Assembly (NCBI RefSeq): GCF_021497505.1
Contig: NZ_CP069349.1
Coordinates: forward strand, 1,079,861 to 1,143,860
DNA length: 64,000 bases
Reading direction: 5' to 3'
Source: Turicibacter sp. TJ11
GTDB lineage: Bacteria; Bacillota_I; Bacilli_A; MOL361; Turicibacteraceae
Part shown: positions 46,698 to 57,026 of the stretch, piece by piece
Layout: every line of letters starts with the position of its first letter
How positions within the stretch are numbered: the stretch's first letter is position 1
The notes under the pieces: model-generated
Told to the model about the DNA's origin: nothing
The model's database searches: none
Seen by the model: the letters and a program-made list of their open reading frames with translations, nothing else
Made by a program: the position numbers and the translations under genes

Positions 46698-46928
46698 CTA
46701 ACTTCTTTTCTTTGAAATACACTCTGTTATCGTTTGTATTTTATGATTAAGCAAAATAATCTCTAATAACTGATCTGCCATTGATTTCATTTGTTCCATC
46801 TCGACACCTGATTCTGATAACTGTTGTTTTCGACTTTTTTGTTCATTTATTAATGTGCGCTTAATTTCCATCAAGCGAGTTCGTTCTCTAATAAGTTGCT
46901 CTACTCCTAGTCGCTGATAATGTTTCAT
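46698..46928 (-). CDS. Small coiled-coil protein of unknown function
   Basis: A 76-residue, lysine- and glutamate-rich helical protein starting MKHYQRLGVEQLIRERTRLM behind GGAGG at 46928. No family was recognised. It lies beside another small unknown gene in the same direction. Confidence 0.65.
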   Translation of the reverse strand: MKHYQRLGVEQLIRERTRLMEIKRTLINEQKSRKQQLSESGVEMEQMKSMADQLLEIILLNHKIQTITECISKKRS

Positions 46929-46996
46929 TAATCTGCCTCCATGCCTTTAGTTTAGAACATAAACGCTGAAACTATGCAACACTTCATCAAACAATC

Positions 46997-47470
46997 TCAT
47001 AAATATAGAGAACGGGATTTCATAATCATCCAGCCAAAAATTTTACCATAAGGATGATTTACTTTCACGCTAATGATTTGCTTTTTAGGAACGCTAATTC
47101 GAGCAAATCCTCCATCTTCAATCGTAATATTATTTTCATCTATTTCATAAACAGTTCCATAAATTTGTTGAGAATCATGGATTTCAACTAAAACTAAATC
47201 ATCGACTTTTACTCCATTTCGAGCAATAAAGCTATTGGAAAAGACCATCACTTCAAGTTTCAACACCTGATCATCATAAGCAACAGGAATTCCCAATACG
47301 CGATAATTGGCGAATGACCAACCTACTACTAACATTATCACTAAAAATGAGATTCCAAATTGAATGATGAATTCTTTACGTTTTTCTTCTTTAGTAGGAA
47401 TGTATTCTTCATACAAATGAGCATCTTCATCTTTAATAACACCTAACCAATCTAAAATCTTATCTTTCAT
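46997..47470 (-). CDS. Single-pass membrane protein of unknown function
   Basis: A 157-residue protein with a charged cytoplasmic N-terminus, one membrane segment (FGISFLVIMLVVGWSF, about residues 38-53), and an outer domain with strand-rich blocks (NGVKVDDLVLVEIHDS, VYEIDENNITIEDG). The outer part faintly recalls the beta domain of signal peptidase I but lacks its catalytic motifs. No function can be assigned. Confidence 0.7.
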   Translation of the reverse strand: MKDKILDWLGVIKDEDAHLYEEYIPTKEEKRKEFIIQFGISFLVIMLVVGWSFANYRVLGIPVAYDDQVLKLEVMVFSNSFIARNGVKVDDLVLVEIHDSQQIYGTVYEIDENNITIEDGGFARISVPKKQIISVKVNHPYGKIFGWMIMKSRSLYL

Positions 47471-47551
47471 CCCGCTTCCTCCCTTCTCTCATTGTATGAT
47501 ATTACCAAAAACTAAGTATCATTTCAATTCTCAATTGCCTCAATGAAACTA

Positions 47552-47586
47552 AAAAAGATGTTAGACAACCCGTCTAACATCTTTTT
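47552..47586 (-). terminator. Terminator
   Basis: Perfect arms AAAAAGATGTTAGAC and GTCTAACATCTTTTT around a 5-nt loop end the gene at 47587. Confidence 0.93.
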
Positions 47587-48045
47587 CTAATCTAAATGAA
47601 TTTCATCATCAACAATGCGTCTTAAATCTTCAGAAGTCGTTAATTCACGTTTATACTTACTCTTAACACTGGATTCATCTAACTTCAACTCTTGGCGTAA
47701 ACGAATAGAATCATAAAATAAACTTAAATTATAAATCTCTTTTAAGACACGAACCGATGGATAGTATTCCTTTTGAATAAAGCGTTCAAGTTGTTCAACT
47801 TCACAACATGGAATTTCGTCAATACTTTCCACCTCAAAATGAGCACAAATCTGCTCACGAAGATCGGCTTTAATTTTTGACTTCACCGCTATCTTTTTTG
47901 AAGCATAATCATAAAACTGCTCTGCCTGTCTTGGAAACTTACAATTTAACTCAAACGACTGACAAAACTTATTCTTCTTAAAGGCTTCCTTAATTCTTCC
48001 TTCTACAAAATCTCGACTTAAACAAGAATCTGCAACTTTTTTCAT
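47587..48045 (-). CDS. Soluble protein of unknown function
   Basis: A 152-residue protein with a basic N-terminal half and an acidic C-terminus, starting MKKVADSCLSRDFVEGR. It is mostly helical by eye and has five scattered cysteines, including the pair in DEIPCCEVEQLE. No family was recognised. It has its own terminator and stands next to the disrupted Rpn gene. Confidence 0.65.
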   Translation of the reverse strand: MKKVADSCLSRDFVEGRIKEAFKKNKFCQSFELNCKFPRQAEQFYDYASKKIAVKSKIKADLREQICAHFEVESIDEIPCCEVEQLERFIQKEYYPSVRVLKEIYNLSLFYDSIRLRQELKLDESSVKSKYKRELTTSEDLRRIVDDEIHLD

Positions 48046-48142
48046 TGTTTCACCCCTCGATTCATCATTTACTGTAATATACGCAAATGACCGGGCAAAC
48101 GTACCATGTTTTTAAACACTTACAAATAAGTTGTCACAAACA

Positions 48143-48172
48143 AAAACAAGCTAAAATATTTTAGCTTGTTTT
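48143..48172. terminator. Palindromic terminator after the disrupted Rpn gene
   Basis: A perfect palindrome with arms AAAACAAGCTAAAAT/ATTTTAGCTTGTTTT lies at the 3' end of the Rpn pseudogene, beside T-rich sequence. Confidence 0.85.
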
Positions 48173-48797
48173 ATTTTTTTAACTCCATATTTTTTCTTAA
48201 CTCTTGAACAATTTCCAGTTCTAATCCAATTTTTTCAGCTATCACTTCGTCTTCTAAAACATCAAGTAACGCCTTTGCATTTTCTAACTTATTTTGTTGG
48301 ACACCTCTTGCTTCTGCATTAATCATGGCACTGTTATAGTCTAAAAACTGTTTTTCTCTTGCCTCGGCAACTGCTAAGACTTCCTCATCACTTAATAAGT
48401 GCTTAATTTCTTCATACGCTTTTAAAATCTCCTGATCCATGGCTACAATCTCCTCTAACTCTTCTTTATTAACTGATTGTGTCAAAAATGTTAACCAGCG
48501 TTCTAAATCATGTGTTTTGAAATTTTTGTCATGTTTCTTGCGAAAGGCTAGTAACTGGATAAAATGAACTTCAAGTTCATTCATCTTAAGATTTGAATCT
48601 ACATCAGCCGTTGGAGTAAAGAATAAATGAATCCATTTTTCATCATAGTAGTTAAAATTCAAAATATTAATGGTAATGACTTTGGGAAGCACCTCGTAGT
48701 TCTGCCCCTTCTTAATATTTGAAGAATATAATTTACTCCAATAAAACAATGTTCGTTTATCTATATTATACTCATTACAAAGTTGAACCTCAATGGG

Positions 48798-48855
48798 TTC
48801 CCTATGCTAAGTGAATCTTTTTAAAAGATTCCTTAGCTATCCCCAACTGATAGGG
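48798..48855. repeat. 58-bp palindromic insert within the Rpn pseudogene
   Basis: Arms CCCTAT...ATAGGG at the ends and GCTAAG/CTTAGC with AATCTTT/AAAGATT inside form a long hairpin. The insert adds a net frameshift and a stop codon to a gene whose flanks otherwise join perfectly in frame. Confidence 0.75.
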
Positions 48856-48978
48856 CTTTACTTCGCCTTTATCGGTTTTAGCATGTACATCAATGATTTG
48901 GATAGGTTACAATTAATTAGACAGTTTTTTTAAGGTCATGTAAAATTATAAATAATATCAATCTAAAGGAGCTTTAAC

Positions 48979-49275
<297 letters not shown>

Positions 49276-49277
49276 AT

Positions 49278-50111
49278 GTGATTAAAAACAATACTCACAA
49301 ATATTCAGTTTCAGCGATGTGTAAAGTCCTTCAGGTGCCTCGTAGTACCTACTATTATGAATCTAAAGCGAAGAAAGATGAGTCTCAACTAGTGGCTGAT
49401 ATCGTTGAGATTTTTCGTCGAAGCCGAAATAACTACGGAACTCGAAAAATTAAGCAAGAATTGAAAAAGATGGGACAACAAGTCTCACGCCGTCGCATCG
49501 GTCGTATCATGAAACAAGTTGGTCTTGTCTCAAATTATACGGTCGCTCAATTTAAACCGCATCCAGCTAAATGTAACGAAGATAAGATCAAAAATATCGT
49601 GGATCGTAACTTTGATGAACAGCCTCATTTAAACGTAGTTGTCAGTGATTTAACGTACGTTAGAGTTGGTCATCGCTGGCACTATCTTTGTGTGCTTGTT
49701 GACCTGTTTAATCGTGAAATTATTGGTTATAGTTCAGGTCCCAATAAGGATGCAGAGTTAGTTAAGAAGGCTTTTTGTACAGTCAAAACTAACCTAAGTC
49801 AAATCAAGATCTTCCACACAGATCGGGGAAATGAATTTAAGAATCAAATCATTGATGAGATTTTAGATACGTTTAACATTGAGCGATCTCTAAGCATGAA
49901 GGGTTGTCCTTATGATAACGCTGTCGCAGAAGCGACTTATAAAGTCATTAAAACCGAATTTGTTAATCAACACTTATTTGAAACACCAGAACAATTAGGC
50001 TATGAATTTGCCGATTACGTTAATTGGTATAATAACCATCGGATTCACTCTTCACTGGGATACTTATCCCCAGTTGAATATCGCCAAAATACCCTTAAAA
50101 AAGTTGTTTAG
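49278..50111 (+). CDS. IS3-family OrfB (integrase-like transposase)
   Basis: A 277-residue rve-fold transposase. The DDE aspartates lie in VVSDLTYVRVG and FHTDRGNEF and the glutamate in NAVAEATYKVIK; the N-terminal HTH_21 segment reads SRNNYGTRKIKQELKKMG. It starts just after OrfA. The overlap region CGAAAATAAATG would allow slippage to a fused OrfAB. It is intact. Confidence 0.93.
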   Translation: MIKNNTHKYSVSAMCKVLQVPRSTYYYESKAKKDESQLVADIVEIFRRSRNNYGTRKIKQELKKMGQQVSRRRIGRIMKQVGLVSNYTVAQFKPHPAKCNEDKIKNIVDRNFDEQPHLNVVVSDLTYVRVGHRWHYLCVLVDLFNREIIGYSSGPNKDAELVKKAFCTVKTNLSQIKIFHTDRGNEFKNQIIDEILDTFNIERSLSMKGCPYDNAVAEATYKVIKTEFVNQHLFETPEQLGYEFADYVNWYNNHRIHSSLGYLSPVEYRQNTLKKVV

Positions 50112-50466
50112 TTTAGTGTTGACAATCCAATTCCTAGCTTTTCTTCGAAATGATTTTTGTCTAACTCTAATTTCTCTATAATGGTTAATTCCTCAATCAA
50201 AGGTAGTTTTTTATCCTTCATGACCGCATTTAAAAAAGCTTTTAATAAATTTTCATCACCGACCGTTCCGAATAGCTTTTTAAAAATAAAATCATTAAAT
50301 GGACTCACTTTCCACTTCAACCTAATCACCTCATATAATATTTTTATATTCAATATAAATTACGGTGATTAATTAGAATCTCCTTTTGACGATCTATGGC
50401 TTTAATAACTTCTTTTATACCTTGATCGATGTTATTTTTACAATAAGAAAAGAGCAAAACTACTCT

Positions 50467-51351
50467 CTAGTTTTGCTCTTTTCTTATTTGTTTCACTTCT
50501 TCAACAGATAATCCTGTTTTCAATGAAATGATTTCATCATCTAACACATCTAATAAATTTTTAGCAATTTCTATTTTTTCTTTTTTTGCCCCTTTTTCTT
50601 CTGCATAGGCTAAAGCACTGACTTCATTTAATCGCGATTCTCTGCGTTTTTCATATCGTTCTCTTTCTTTACGATCGCCACTTAATCGAACTAATTCAGC
50701 CTTCGCTTCTTTAATGTCGGCTTCTACTTTTTCTAATTCCTGAACTAACTCACTATCAGGTTGATTAATGAAATATAACCAAGCTTCTAACTTACTTTTA
50801 ACCTCTTTGACATGTTTTACATCTTTCATTTTTTTCAACTCAATAAAATGTAACTCCATCACATCGGTTAATTCTTCATTCGTTTCACAGTCTTTCAAAC
50901 GATAAACACTATGGAATTTATTATGATCTAATAAATTAAAATCCAATAAGTTGATACAGATTGTTCTTGATAATTTTTGATAGTTGTCTCCATTTTCAAG
51001 TTGTCCTTCATATAACTTACTCCAATAATATAAGCTACGTTTAATCATATTGTATTCATCTTTTAGCTGAATTTCAATGTTAATATGTTCACCATTATTA
51101 GTGATAGCTTTCACATCTAATCGACTTATTACCCCATTAATTGATGGCACCTGCTCTGCAGGATGGGGACCCCACTTATCTTCTAAATGACTTTTTTCAA
51201 TGGTCGTATCTTTTAAACTAACTGATTTAATCGGATCAATTGGATTTAAGACTGCATTTAAAAATGAAATTAACACATTAGGATGATCTTCATTCCCAAA
51301 AATGCGTTTAAAAACAAAATCCATCTTTGGTGGTAACAACGCTAGAGTCAT
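50467..51351 (-). CDS. Rpn-family recombination-promoting nuclease/putative transposase
   Basis: A 294-residue protein of the PD-(D/E)XK_2 transposase family. The N-terminal block MDFVFKRIFGNEDHPN, the nuclease core RLDVKAITNNGEHINIEIQ and the block YYWSKLYEGQL are typical; a charged C-terminal helix ends in KKEKIEIAKNLLDVL. Between residues K and the core lies a 15-residue segment beginning WGPHPAEQVPSING (51130-51174), which the family normally lacks. The last codons overlap a stop-codon hairpin that may serve as terminator. Relatives promote RecA-independent recombination. Confidence 0.87.
   Translation of the reverse strand: MTLALLPPKMDFVFKRIFGNEDHPNVLISFLNAVLNPIDPIKSVSLKDTTIEKSHLEDKWGPHPAEQVPSINGVISRLDVKAITNNGEHINIEIQLKDEYNMIKRSLYYWSKLYEGQLENGDNYQKLSRTICINLLDFNLLDHNKFHSVYRLKDCETNEELTDVMELHFIELKKMKDVKHVKEVKSKLEAWLYFINQPDSELVQELEKVEADIKEAKAELVRLSGDRKERERYEKRRESRLNEVSALAYAEEKGAKKEKIEIAKNLLDVLDDEIISLKTGLSVEEVKQIRKEQN
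51130..51174. repeat. 45-bp in-frame palindromic insert in the Rpn gene
   Basis: The segment holds CCCCAT...ATGGGG and CCTGC-TCT-GCAGG inverted repeats and is richer in GC than its surroundings. Its removal leaves EDKISRLDVKA, the expected family sequence, with the frame unchanged. Confidence 0.6.
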
Positions 51352-51525
51352 AAGCTATCAAACCTCTCTTTCTTCTCTGTAGCTATCTAACAATTCCCCT
51401 TCATATTGCTCTATACTCGTAATACTCTCATTCAAAATTTATGTTTTTTTCACAAAGTTAGCCCACTAATATCATATATTTTTTGAAAAAATAATACTCC
51501 TCTATTCACTTAAAATAATAAAGTC

Positions 51526-51562
51526 ATCAAACATCACAAAAATTATGTGACGGCTTTATCTT
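51526..51562 (-). terminator. Terminator after hsdR
   Basis: Outer arms ATAAAG/CTTTAT with an inner imperfect TCACA-type stem lie between hsdR and the Rpn gene, followed by T-rich sequence on the minus strand. Confidence 0.6.
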
Positions 51563-54500
51563 TTATTTCATACTCATGCATTGGAGTTCGGCTTGTTCAA
51601 GAACTTGGTTGATGGCTTTTTCGCTTTTGTTTGGTGGATAATCGTACTTTCTTAACAGGCGTTTGATTTTAGTACGCATTTTGGCTTGTGCTCGTTCACT
51701 TTTATACCATTCGTCCCCTGTTTCCCCAATGGTTTCACGAATGACTTTCGCTAGGTCTTTTGCAATGAGTAATAAAACTTCACGATCCATGCTTTCTAAA
51801 ATTTCTAAATCATCGGTTAAGACATCAAAGAAGGCTTTTTCTTCATAGGTTAAATGAAGTTGTGTTCCTTCTTCAATCGAAATTAAAATTGCATCTTTTA
51901 ATTTAATTAACTCTTCAAGCACAAGATACACATCTTCTTGATCGTGACGATTGTTATATTGTTCTAAGATCCGTTGTAGCTTTTCTGAGAATTCTTTACT
52001 TTTGACTAAGTTCACTTTCTTTAAACTGTTCACTTTTTCTTTCATCACACGCATTAAAATATTAGCAGCGATATTTTTTTGTGGCATGGCTTGAAGTTTT
52101 TGAAGATTTTCTTCTGTTAGTAGATCAAAGTTATCTGAGCTTCCCGCCTCAGAAAGAACTAACACTTCATCACCTAAAATGGCTTCTTCTAGCATTTTAG
52201 AGATTCTATTATTCACTTCTTTCAAATCCGGTGTTCCTGTTTTGTTTGTTTTCATGATAAACGAACGCACCGCGATAAAGTATGAAATTTCTTGTTTCAT
52301 TTCCTTCTCTAATAAACTCGTACAGATTTTAAAAACATCTTTTAAGCGTTTGGTCGTGTCCATAAACTGTGCTTTTCGTTTTTCATTAAGTTGCACATAT
52401 TCAGCCCCATCACGAATGAGTTCATAACGACGACGATCACTGTCTTTAAAGAAGTCACTGTAATCGAAAGAATGAAACATATTACGTAATAATTCAATAT
52501 AATCAAATGCTAAACGTTTCGCTTCCTCATTTTCTTGGATTTTATCTTGGTCACGATTCGTGTACGTTTTAAGCGCATCAAATAACTCTTTTTTTAGTCC
52601 AATGTAATCGACCACTAAGCCACCAGTTTTTCCTTCATATACACGATTGACACGCGCAATAGCTTGCATGAGATTATGAGCTTTCATCGGTTTATCAATA
52701 TACATCGTATCTAATGAAGGAACATCAAAACCAGTGAGCCACATGTCGACAACAATGACTATTTTAAATTCAGAATTAATGTCACGAAACTCAACTTCGT
52801 ATTGTTTTTGTGTCTTTTTATTTCCAATGAGTTTAGCCATGTCTTCTTCATCTTGATTGTTCGACGTCATGACCATACGCACTTTGTTTTTCCACTCTGG
52901 ACGTTGTTCCATCATTTCTTGATACATAGCCCACGCAGCTTTTCGTGAATAAGCAACAACCATCGCTTTTCCAGCGACTAAGTGTTGACGATCTTCATAG
53001 TGTTCTATTAAATCACTCACGACTTGGCGAATACGCTCAGGATGGGTAATGATTTGTTCCATTCGACTCATTTGTTTTTGACTTTGTTCAATAACGTAAT
53101 CTTCAACGCCCTCATTGACTTGCATACTCCAGTATTCATTATCAATGTCTTGAAGTTTTCGTTCATTGAGTTGGACTTTAGCTAAACGTGATTCATAATA
53201 AATTTTAACGGTTGCTCCATCATCGACAGCCTGTGTCATATCATACACATCAATTAGATCACCAAACACCCCATAAGTTGATTTATCAGTTGTTTCAATG
53301 GGTGTTCCAGTGAAGGCAATATACGTCGCATTTGGTAAGGCTTCACGTAAATACTTCGCATAGCCGTATTTCATCTCACCTTTATCTAAATCAAACTTTC
53401 CATCAAGACCATATTGCGTGCGATGTGCTTCATCAACCATCACGACAATATTCTGACGTTCAGATAATAAGCCCGTTTCTTCAACAAACTTTTGAATCGT
53501 TGAAAAGACAATTCCTCCGGTTTCACATCCCCCCAAATAATCTTTCACTTCTTGACGTGAATCCATTTTGACGGGTTTTTGACGTAAAAAATCACTCGCT
53601 GATTTAAAGGTTTCATACAACTGACCATCTAAATCGTTACGATCGGTAATCACAATTAAAGTTGGATTTTTAAGCGTCATACTTTTAACAAGATTTCCTG
53701 CTAAAAACGTCATGGAAAAACTTTTTCCACTTCCTTGAGTATGCCAGACCACACCTGCTCGTCCGTCACCACAAACGGCACGCTCACAACTTGAAATGGC
53801 CTTTTTCATTCCATAATATTGATGATACTGTGCCATAATTTTTGCATTCTTTGTAAATAAGATAAAGTTTTTAATGACATCAAGCAATCTCGTTTGATCC
53901 AATACCCCAAACATTAAGCTCTCAAGCCATCGATTTTGATACATCGCAGGATCATCTTCAGAATTGACTTTTTTCCAACTCATGAAGCGATCAAAGGAAG
54001 CAGTAATAGTCCCTGCTTTAGTTTCCACACCATCACTAATCACTAAAAAGGCGTTATAGTAAAATAATGAAGGGATATGAACGTTTTTATAATTCATCAA
54101 TTGCTTATACGCGTCTTCTATCGTGACTTCTTCACGCGACGTGCTTTTAAGCTCCATCACAATTAGTGGAATTCCATTGATATACACGAATACATCTGGA
54201 ATCTTTTTGCTTCCATCTTCCGTAATTTCAAGCTGATTCACGACTAAAAAATCATTATTTGAAATTTGTTCAAAATCAATTAGCTTGATACGATAATACT
54301 CTGTTTTTCCATTAATAAAATCACTAATTTCAACACCTTCTGTTAAATAATGATGGAAGGTTTTATTATTCGTAAACACATCATTCGTATCAAAGTTTTT
54401 TATGAATCGAATCGCTTCTAAAAGACTTGATGTTGGAATATTAGGATTCAAGCGAACTAACGCTTGTTTTAAACGATCCAGTAATAAAACTTCTTTCTCT

Positions 54501-54592
54501 TCTTTAACTAACTCACTTCCATGAGCATACTCATATCCCAATTCTTTTAAATAGTCGATGACGACATTTTCAAAACTCGTCTCCGTAAACAA
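51563..54592 (-). CDS. hsdR: Type I restriction enzyme R subunit HsdR
   Basis: The motor and nuclease subunit of a type I restriction system, 1,009 residues. The N-terminal nuclease has PDVFVYINGIPLIVMELKS; the helicase has Walker A WHTQGSGKSFSMTFL, VDEAHRTQYG, and FTGTPIE, with further motifs IVVDMWLTGFDVPS and QAIARVNRVY. The frame is complete. It needs HsdM and HsdS to act, and hsdM here is truncated, so the complex is probably inactive unless methylase is supplied elsewhere. It lies 11 nt after hsdS. Confidence 0.95.
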   Translation of the reverse strand: MFTETSFENVVIDYLKELGYEYAHGSELVKEEKEVLLLDRLKQALVRLNPNIPTSSLLEAIRFIKNFDTNDVFTNNKTFHHYLTEGVEISDFINGKTEYYRIKLIDFEQISNNDFLVVNQLEITEDGSKKIPDVFVYINGIPLIVMELKSTSREEVTIEDAYKQLMNYKNVHIPSLFYYNAFLVISDGVETKAGTITASFDRFMSWKKVNSEDDPAMYQNRWLESLMFGVLDQTRLLDVIKNFILFTKNAKIMAQYHQYYGMKKAISSCERAVCGDGRAGVVWHTQGSGKSFSMTFLAGNLVKSMTLKNPTLIVITDRNDLDGQLYETFKSASDFLRQKPVKMDSRQEVKDYLGGCETGGIVFSTIQKFVEETGLLSERQNIVVMVDEAHRTQYGLDGKFDLDKGEMKYGYAKYLREALPNATYIAFTGTPIETTDKSTYGVFGDLIDVYDMTQAVDDGATVKIYYESRLAKVQLNERKLQDIDNEYWSMQVNEGVEDYVIEQSQKQMSRMEQIITHPERIRQVVSDLIEHYEDRQHLVAGKAMVVAYSRKAAWAMYQEMMEQRPEWKNKVRMVMTSNNQDEEDMAKLIGNKKTQKQYEVEFRDINSEFKIVIVVDMWLTGFDVPSLDTMYIDKPMKAHNLMQAIARVNRVYEGKTGGLVVDYIGLKKELFDALKTYTNRDQDKIQENEEAKRLAFDYIELLRNMFHSFDYSDFFKDSDRRRYELIRDGAEYVQLNEKRKAQFMDTTKRLKDVFKICTSLLEKEMKQEISYFIAVRSFIMKTNKTGTPDLKEVNNRISKMLEEAILGDEVLVLSEAGSSDNFDLLTEENLQKLQAMPQKNIAANILMRVMKEKVNSLKKVNLVKSKEFSEKLQRILEQYNNRHDQEDVYLVLEELIKLKDAILISIEEGTQLHLTYEEKAFFDVLTDDLEILESMDREVLLLIAKDLAKVIRETIGETGDEWYKSERAQAKMRTKIKRLLRKYDYPPNKSEKAINQVLEQAELQCMSMK

Positions 54593-54603
54593 CTCAATCC
54601 CCC

Positions 54604-55875
54604 CTAACTTTTCAAATCACTCACACGAATTTCACCGGACATCAGTTTAGGTAATAAGGTATCTCTAAATTGAACTAATACTTCATTTTCTGCTACATTT
54701 TCACTTATCTTATTATATAATTGTAAAATAAGTTCATTAAATTGTTTTAACAAAGTATGATTCGCTACTAAAACATTAATTTTTGAAAAACTATCTTTTC
54801 TATAAAATTCTCTAGCACTACCATTACCCCAATTTTTAGATTTATCACGTGCTTGTTTAACTAAGAAATTTAAGTATAGCTGAGGAATGGCATCATTTAG
54901 ACTCCTAAACCTCCACATATTTTGGTTCTGTAATCCACCTTTTGTATTATCTAATATTAATCCAATCTTGCCAATCCCTGCTCCAACCATTACAAGTGCA
55001 CAATCAAATTTTTCAAAAATATATTTGCTATATTTTGAGTCTTTATATTCTTCTGGAAGAAAAACAGTATTCGTATTTTCAAATATTCCATCTTTTATAT
55101 TTAACGTTCTCAACACTGGAATCCCCTGTTCAACATACTCATCCGCTCTAAATGCGAAACCATTTTGAATCTCACTAATTTTTCCTATTTGTTCAATAGT
55201 CCACCCTTTAGGAATCATTCCTAGTTCACTTTCGATCATTTCCCCACCGCTTGATTTGTAAGGCTGTCCTTCTTCATTTGGAAATTCAAAGTCAACAAAC
55301 CATCGCTTAAATAACGCCTGCGCCATCTCCTCAAGCGTCTCATTCATCTGATTGTTCAACTCAATCTTCTCATCTAAAGATGAAAGAATATCAGCAATCG
55401 CTTTTTGTTCTTTTAAAGAAGGATAAGCTACTTTGACAATTTTAAATGCTTTATGGGTTAAATCCTTTTGTACACTACCTGATGCGATTATATTAGCATA
55501 TTCTCTTACCTGTGGAGAATTTAAATAGTAATACATATATTTTTTATCAAACTTATTATAATCTAATATCACCTTAAAACAGTTATTATGTACACACCCT
55601 TCAACATCAGTATAAACTAAACCTACTTGTCCTGTCCTTGTATAAATGATATCTTCTTTAGTTGCTATATAATTTTCTGGAATATCTTTCACATATTCAC
55701 TAAAAACTTTCCGTGGTAAATCAGTTATTTTTAATAAAGGTATACTGCCCAACTCTTGACTTTGTAATCTTTTCTTTGAAGCTATTTGTAGCCCCTGTCT
55801 TAACTCTGCAATATCACCAATTTTTGAAATAGTCCAATCTTCTGGAACCTTACCGAATAAAGTATTAAAACTCAT
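54604..55875 (-). CDS. hsdS: Type I restriction specificity subunit HsdS
   Basis: A 423-residue DNA-recognition subunit with two target recognition domains (KVPEDWTISKIGDIAELRQG; MIPKGWTIEQIGKISEIQNG) joined by the conserved helical spacer QKAIADILSSLDEKIELNNQ and closed by a second spacer. The start at 55875 follows TTGGAGG and overlaps the hsdM stop by 11 bp. The two-domain layout predicts a bipartite target. Confidence 0.93.
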   Translation of the reverse strand: MSFNTLFGKVPEDWTISKIGDIAELRQGLQIASKKRLQSQELGSIPLLKITDLPRKVFSEYVKDIPENYIATKEDIIYTRTGQVGLVYTDVEGCVHNNCFKVILDYNKFDKKYMYYYLNSPQVREYANIIASGSVQKDLTHKAFKIVKVAYPSLKEQKAIADILSSLDEKIELNNQMNETLEEMAQALFKRWFVDFEFPNEEGQPYKSSGGEMIESELGMIPKGWTIEQIGKISEIQNGFAFRADEYVEQGIPVLRTLNIKDGIFENTNTVFLPEEYKDSKYSKYIFEKFDCALVMVGAGIGKIGLILDNTKGGLQNQNMWRFRSLNDAIPQLYLNFLVKQARDKSKNWGNGSAREFYRKDSFSKINVLVANHTLLKQFNELILQLYNKISENVAENEVLVQFRDTLLPKLMSGEIRVSDLKS

Positions 55876-56779
55876 ATCCAATGCCTCCAAGTTGTTTTCT
55901 AATTTCATCTTCCAACTCTTTAGATTTTTGAAATTGCTCTGCTAATTGCTTTGTTAGACGTTCCATTTTTTCTTCAAACGGTTCTCCATCATCGTCTGCC
56001 TCTTCAATCCCAACATAACGACCTGGCGTTAAAATGTAATCATGTTCTTTAATTTCATCAAGATCTGCCACTTTACAGAACCCTTGAATATCTTCATAAT
56101 TTTCATCATTTTTATAGTTAATATACGTATCCGCAATTTTTCTAATTTCTTCGTCTGTTAATTCTCGTAAACGACGTGTCACCATCGTTCCAAGTTTGCG
56201 CCCATCAATAAACAACGTTTTCCCTTTATGAGATTTATTTCGGTTCATGATCCAAATACAAACTGGAATTCCTGTTGAGTAGAATAATTTATCAGGTAAC
56301 GCCACAATACAGTCGACTAAATCAGCCGTAATCATGTTTTGACGGATCACCCCTTCATTTGACATGTTACTTGAAAGGGAACCATTCGCAAGAACCGTTG
56401 CTGCAATTCCATTTTGATTTAACTTATCAACCATGTGTGATAACCAAGCATAGTTCGCATTTCCAGCTGGTGGAACACCCCATTTCCAACGCGCATCATT
56501 CTCAAGTAAAGCTCCTCCCCAATCACTATCATTAAATGGAGGGTTGGCTAACACATAATCTGCTTTTAACGTTGGATGTAAATCTTCGCCAAACGTATCC
56601 GCATTTTTAGACCCTAAGTTATTTTCAATTCCACGAATCGCTAAATTCATCTTCGCTAACTTCCAAGTCGTTGGGTTCCACTCTTGACCATAAACCGAAA
56701 TATCAAATGTATTTCCACTATGCTCTTTGACGAATTTATACGATTGAACAAACATTCCCCCACTTCCACAAGCTGGGTC
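55865..56779 (-). pseudogene. hsdM: Type I methyltransferase HsdM, N-terminal half missing
   Basis: The reading frame carries the HsdM C-terminal portion from motif I, DPACGSGGMFVQSY, through motif IV (LANPPFNDSDWG) to a coiled C-terminus ending LGGIGYEF. The N-terminal roughly 190 residues, including the helical domain and the lead into motif I, are absent. Upstream of 56779 the frame (open to 56854) reads into unrelated DNA. The truncation lies exactly at motif I, so the methylase cannot bind SAM properly. Homology ends at the boundary of the foreign segment. Confidence 0.9.
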
Positions 56780-56850
56780 TATGTTCCTACCGATTTTGAT
56801 ACAAAAGAAAAAGCCTTCTTCGGAGCAAAAGCTGCCGAAAAAGACTTGAA

Positions 56851-56896
56851 ACAAGGGCTTCCAAGGTCATACTCTGACTTTGGAAGCCCTTGTTTT
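56851..56896. terminator. Strong hairpin just inside the foreign segment
   Basis: An 18-bp stem (arm 56852-56869, CAAGGGCTTCCAAGGTCA) with one mismatch and a 5-nt loop, flanked by A and T runs, lies some 70 bp from the hsdM junction. The stretch between the junction and this hairpin reads, on the plus strand, as the end of an unrecognised protein (YVPTDFDTKEKAFFGAKAAE). Confidence 0.75.
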
Positions 56897-57026
56897 ATGT
56901 GTTTAGTTATCCTGCTGCCGCTCGGTAATGCGGCGGGGTACCAGCCTTGCGGTGTAGCGATTTTGGAATAATTAAAAGGTGGGGAAAAATTAAAAAGTTA
57001 CAATCATTCTCATGCCTTTATCTTGC

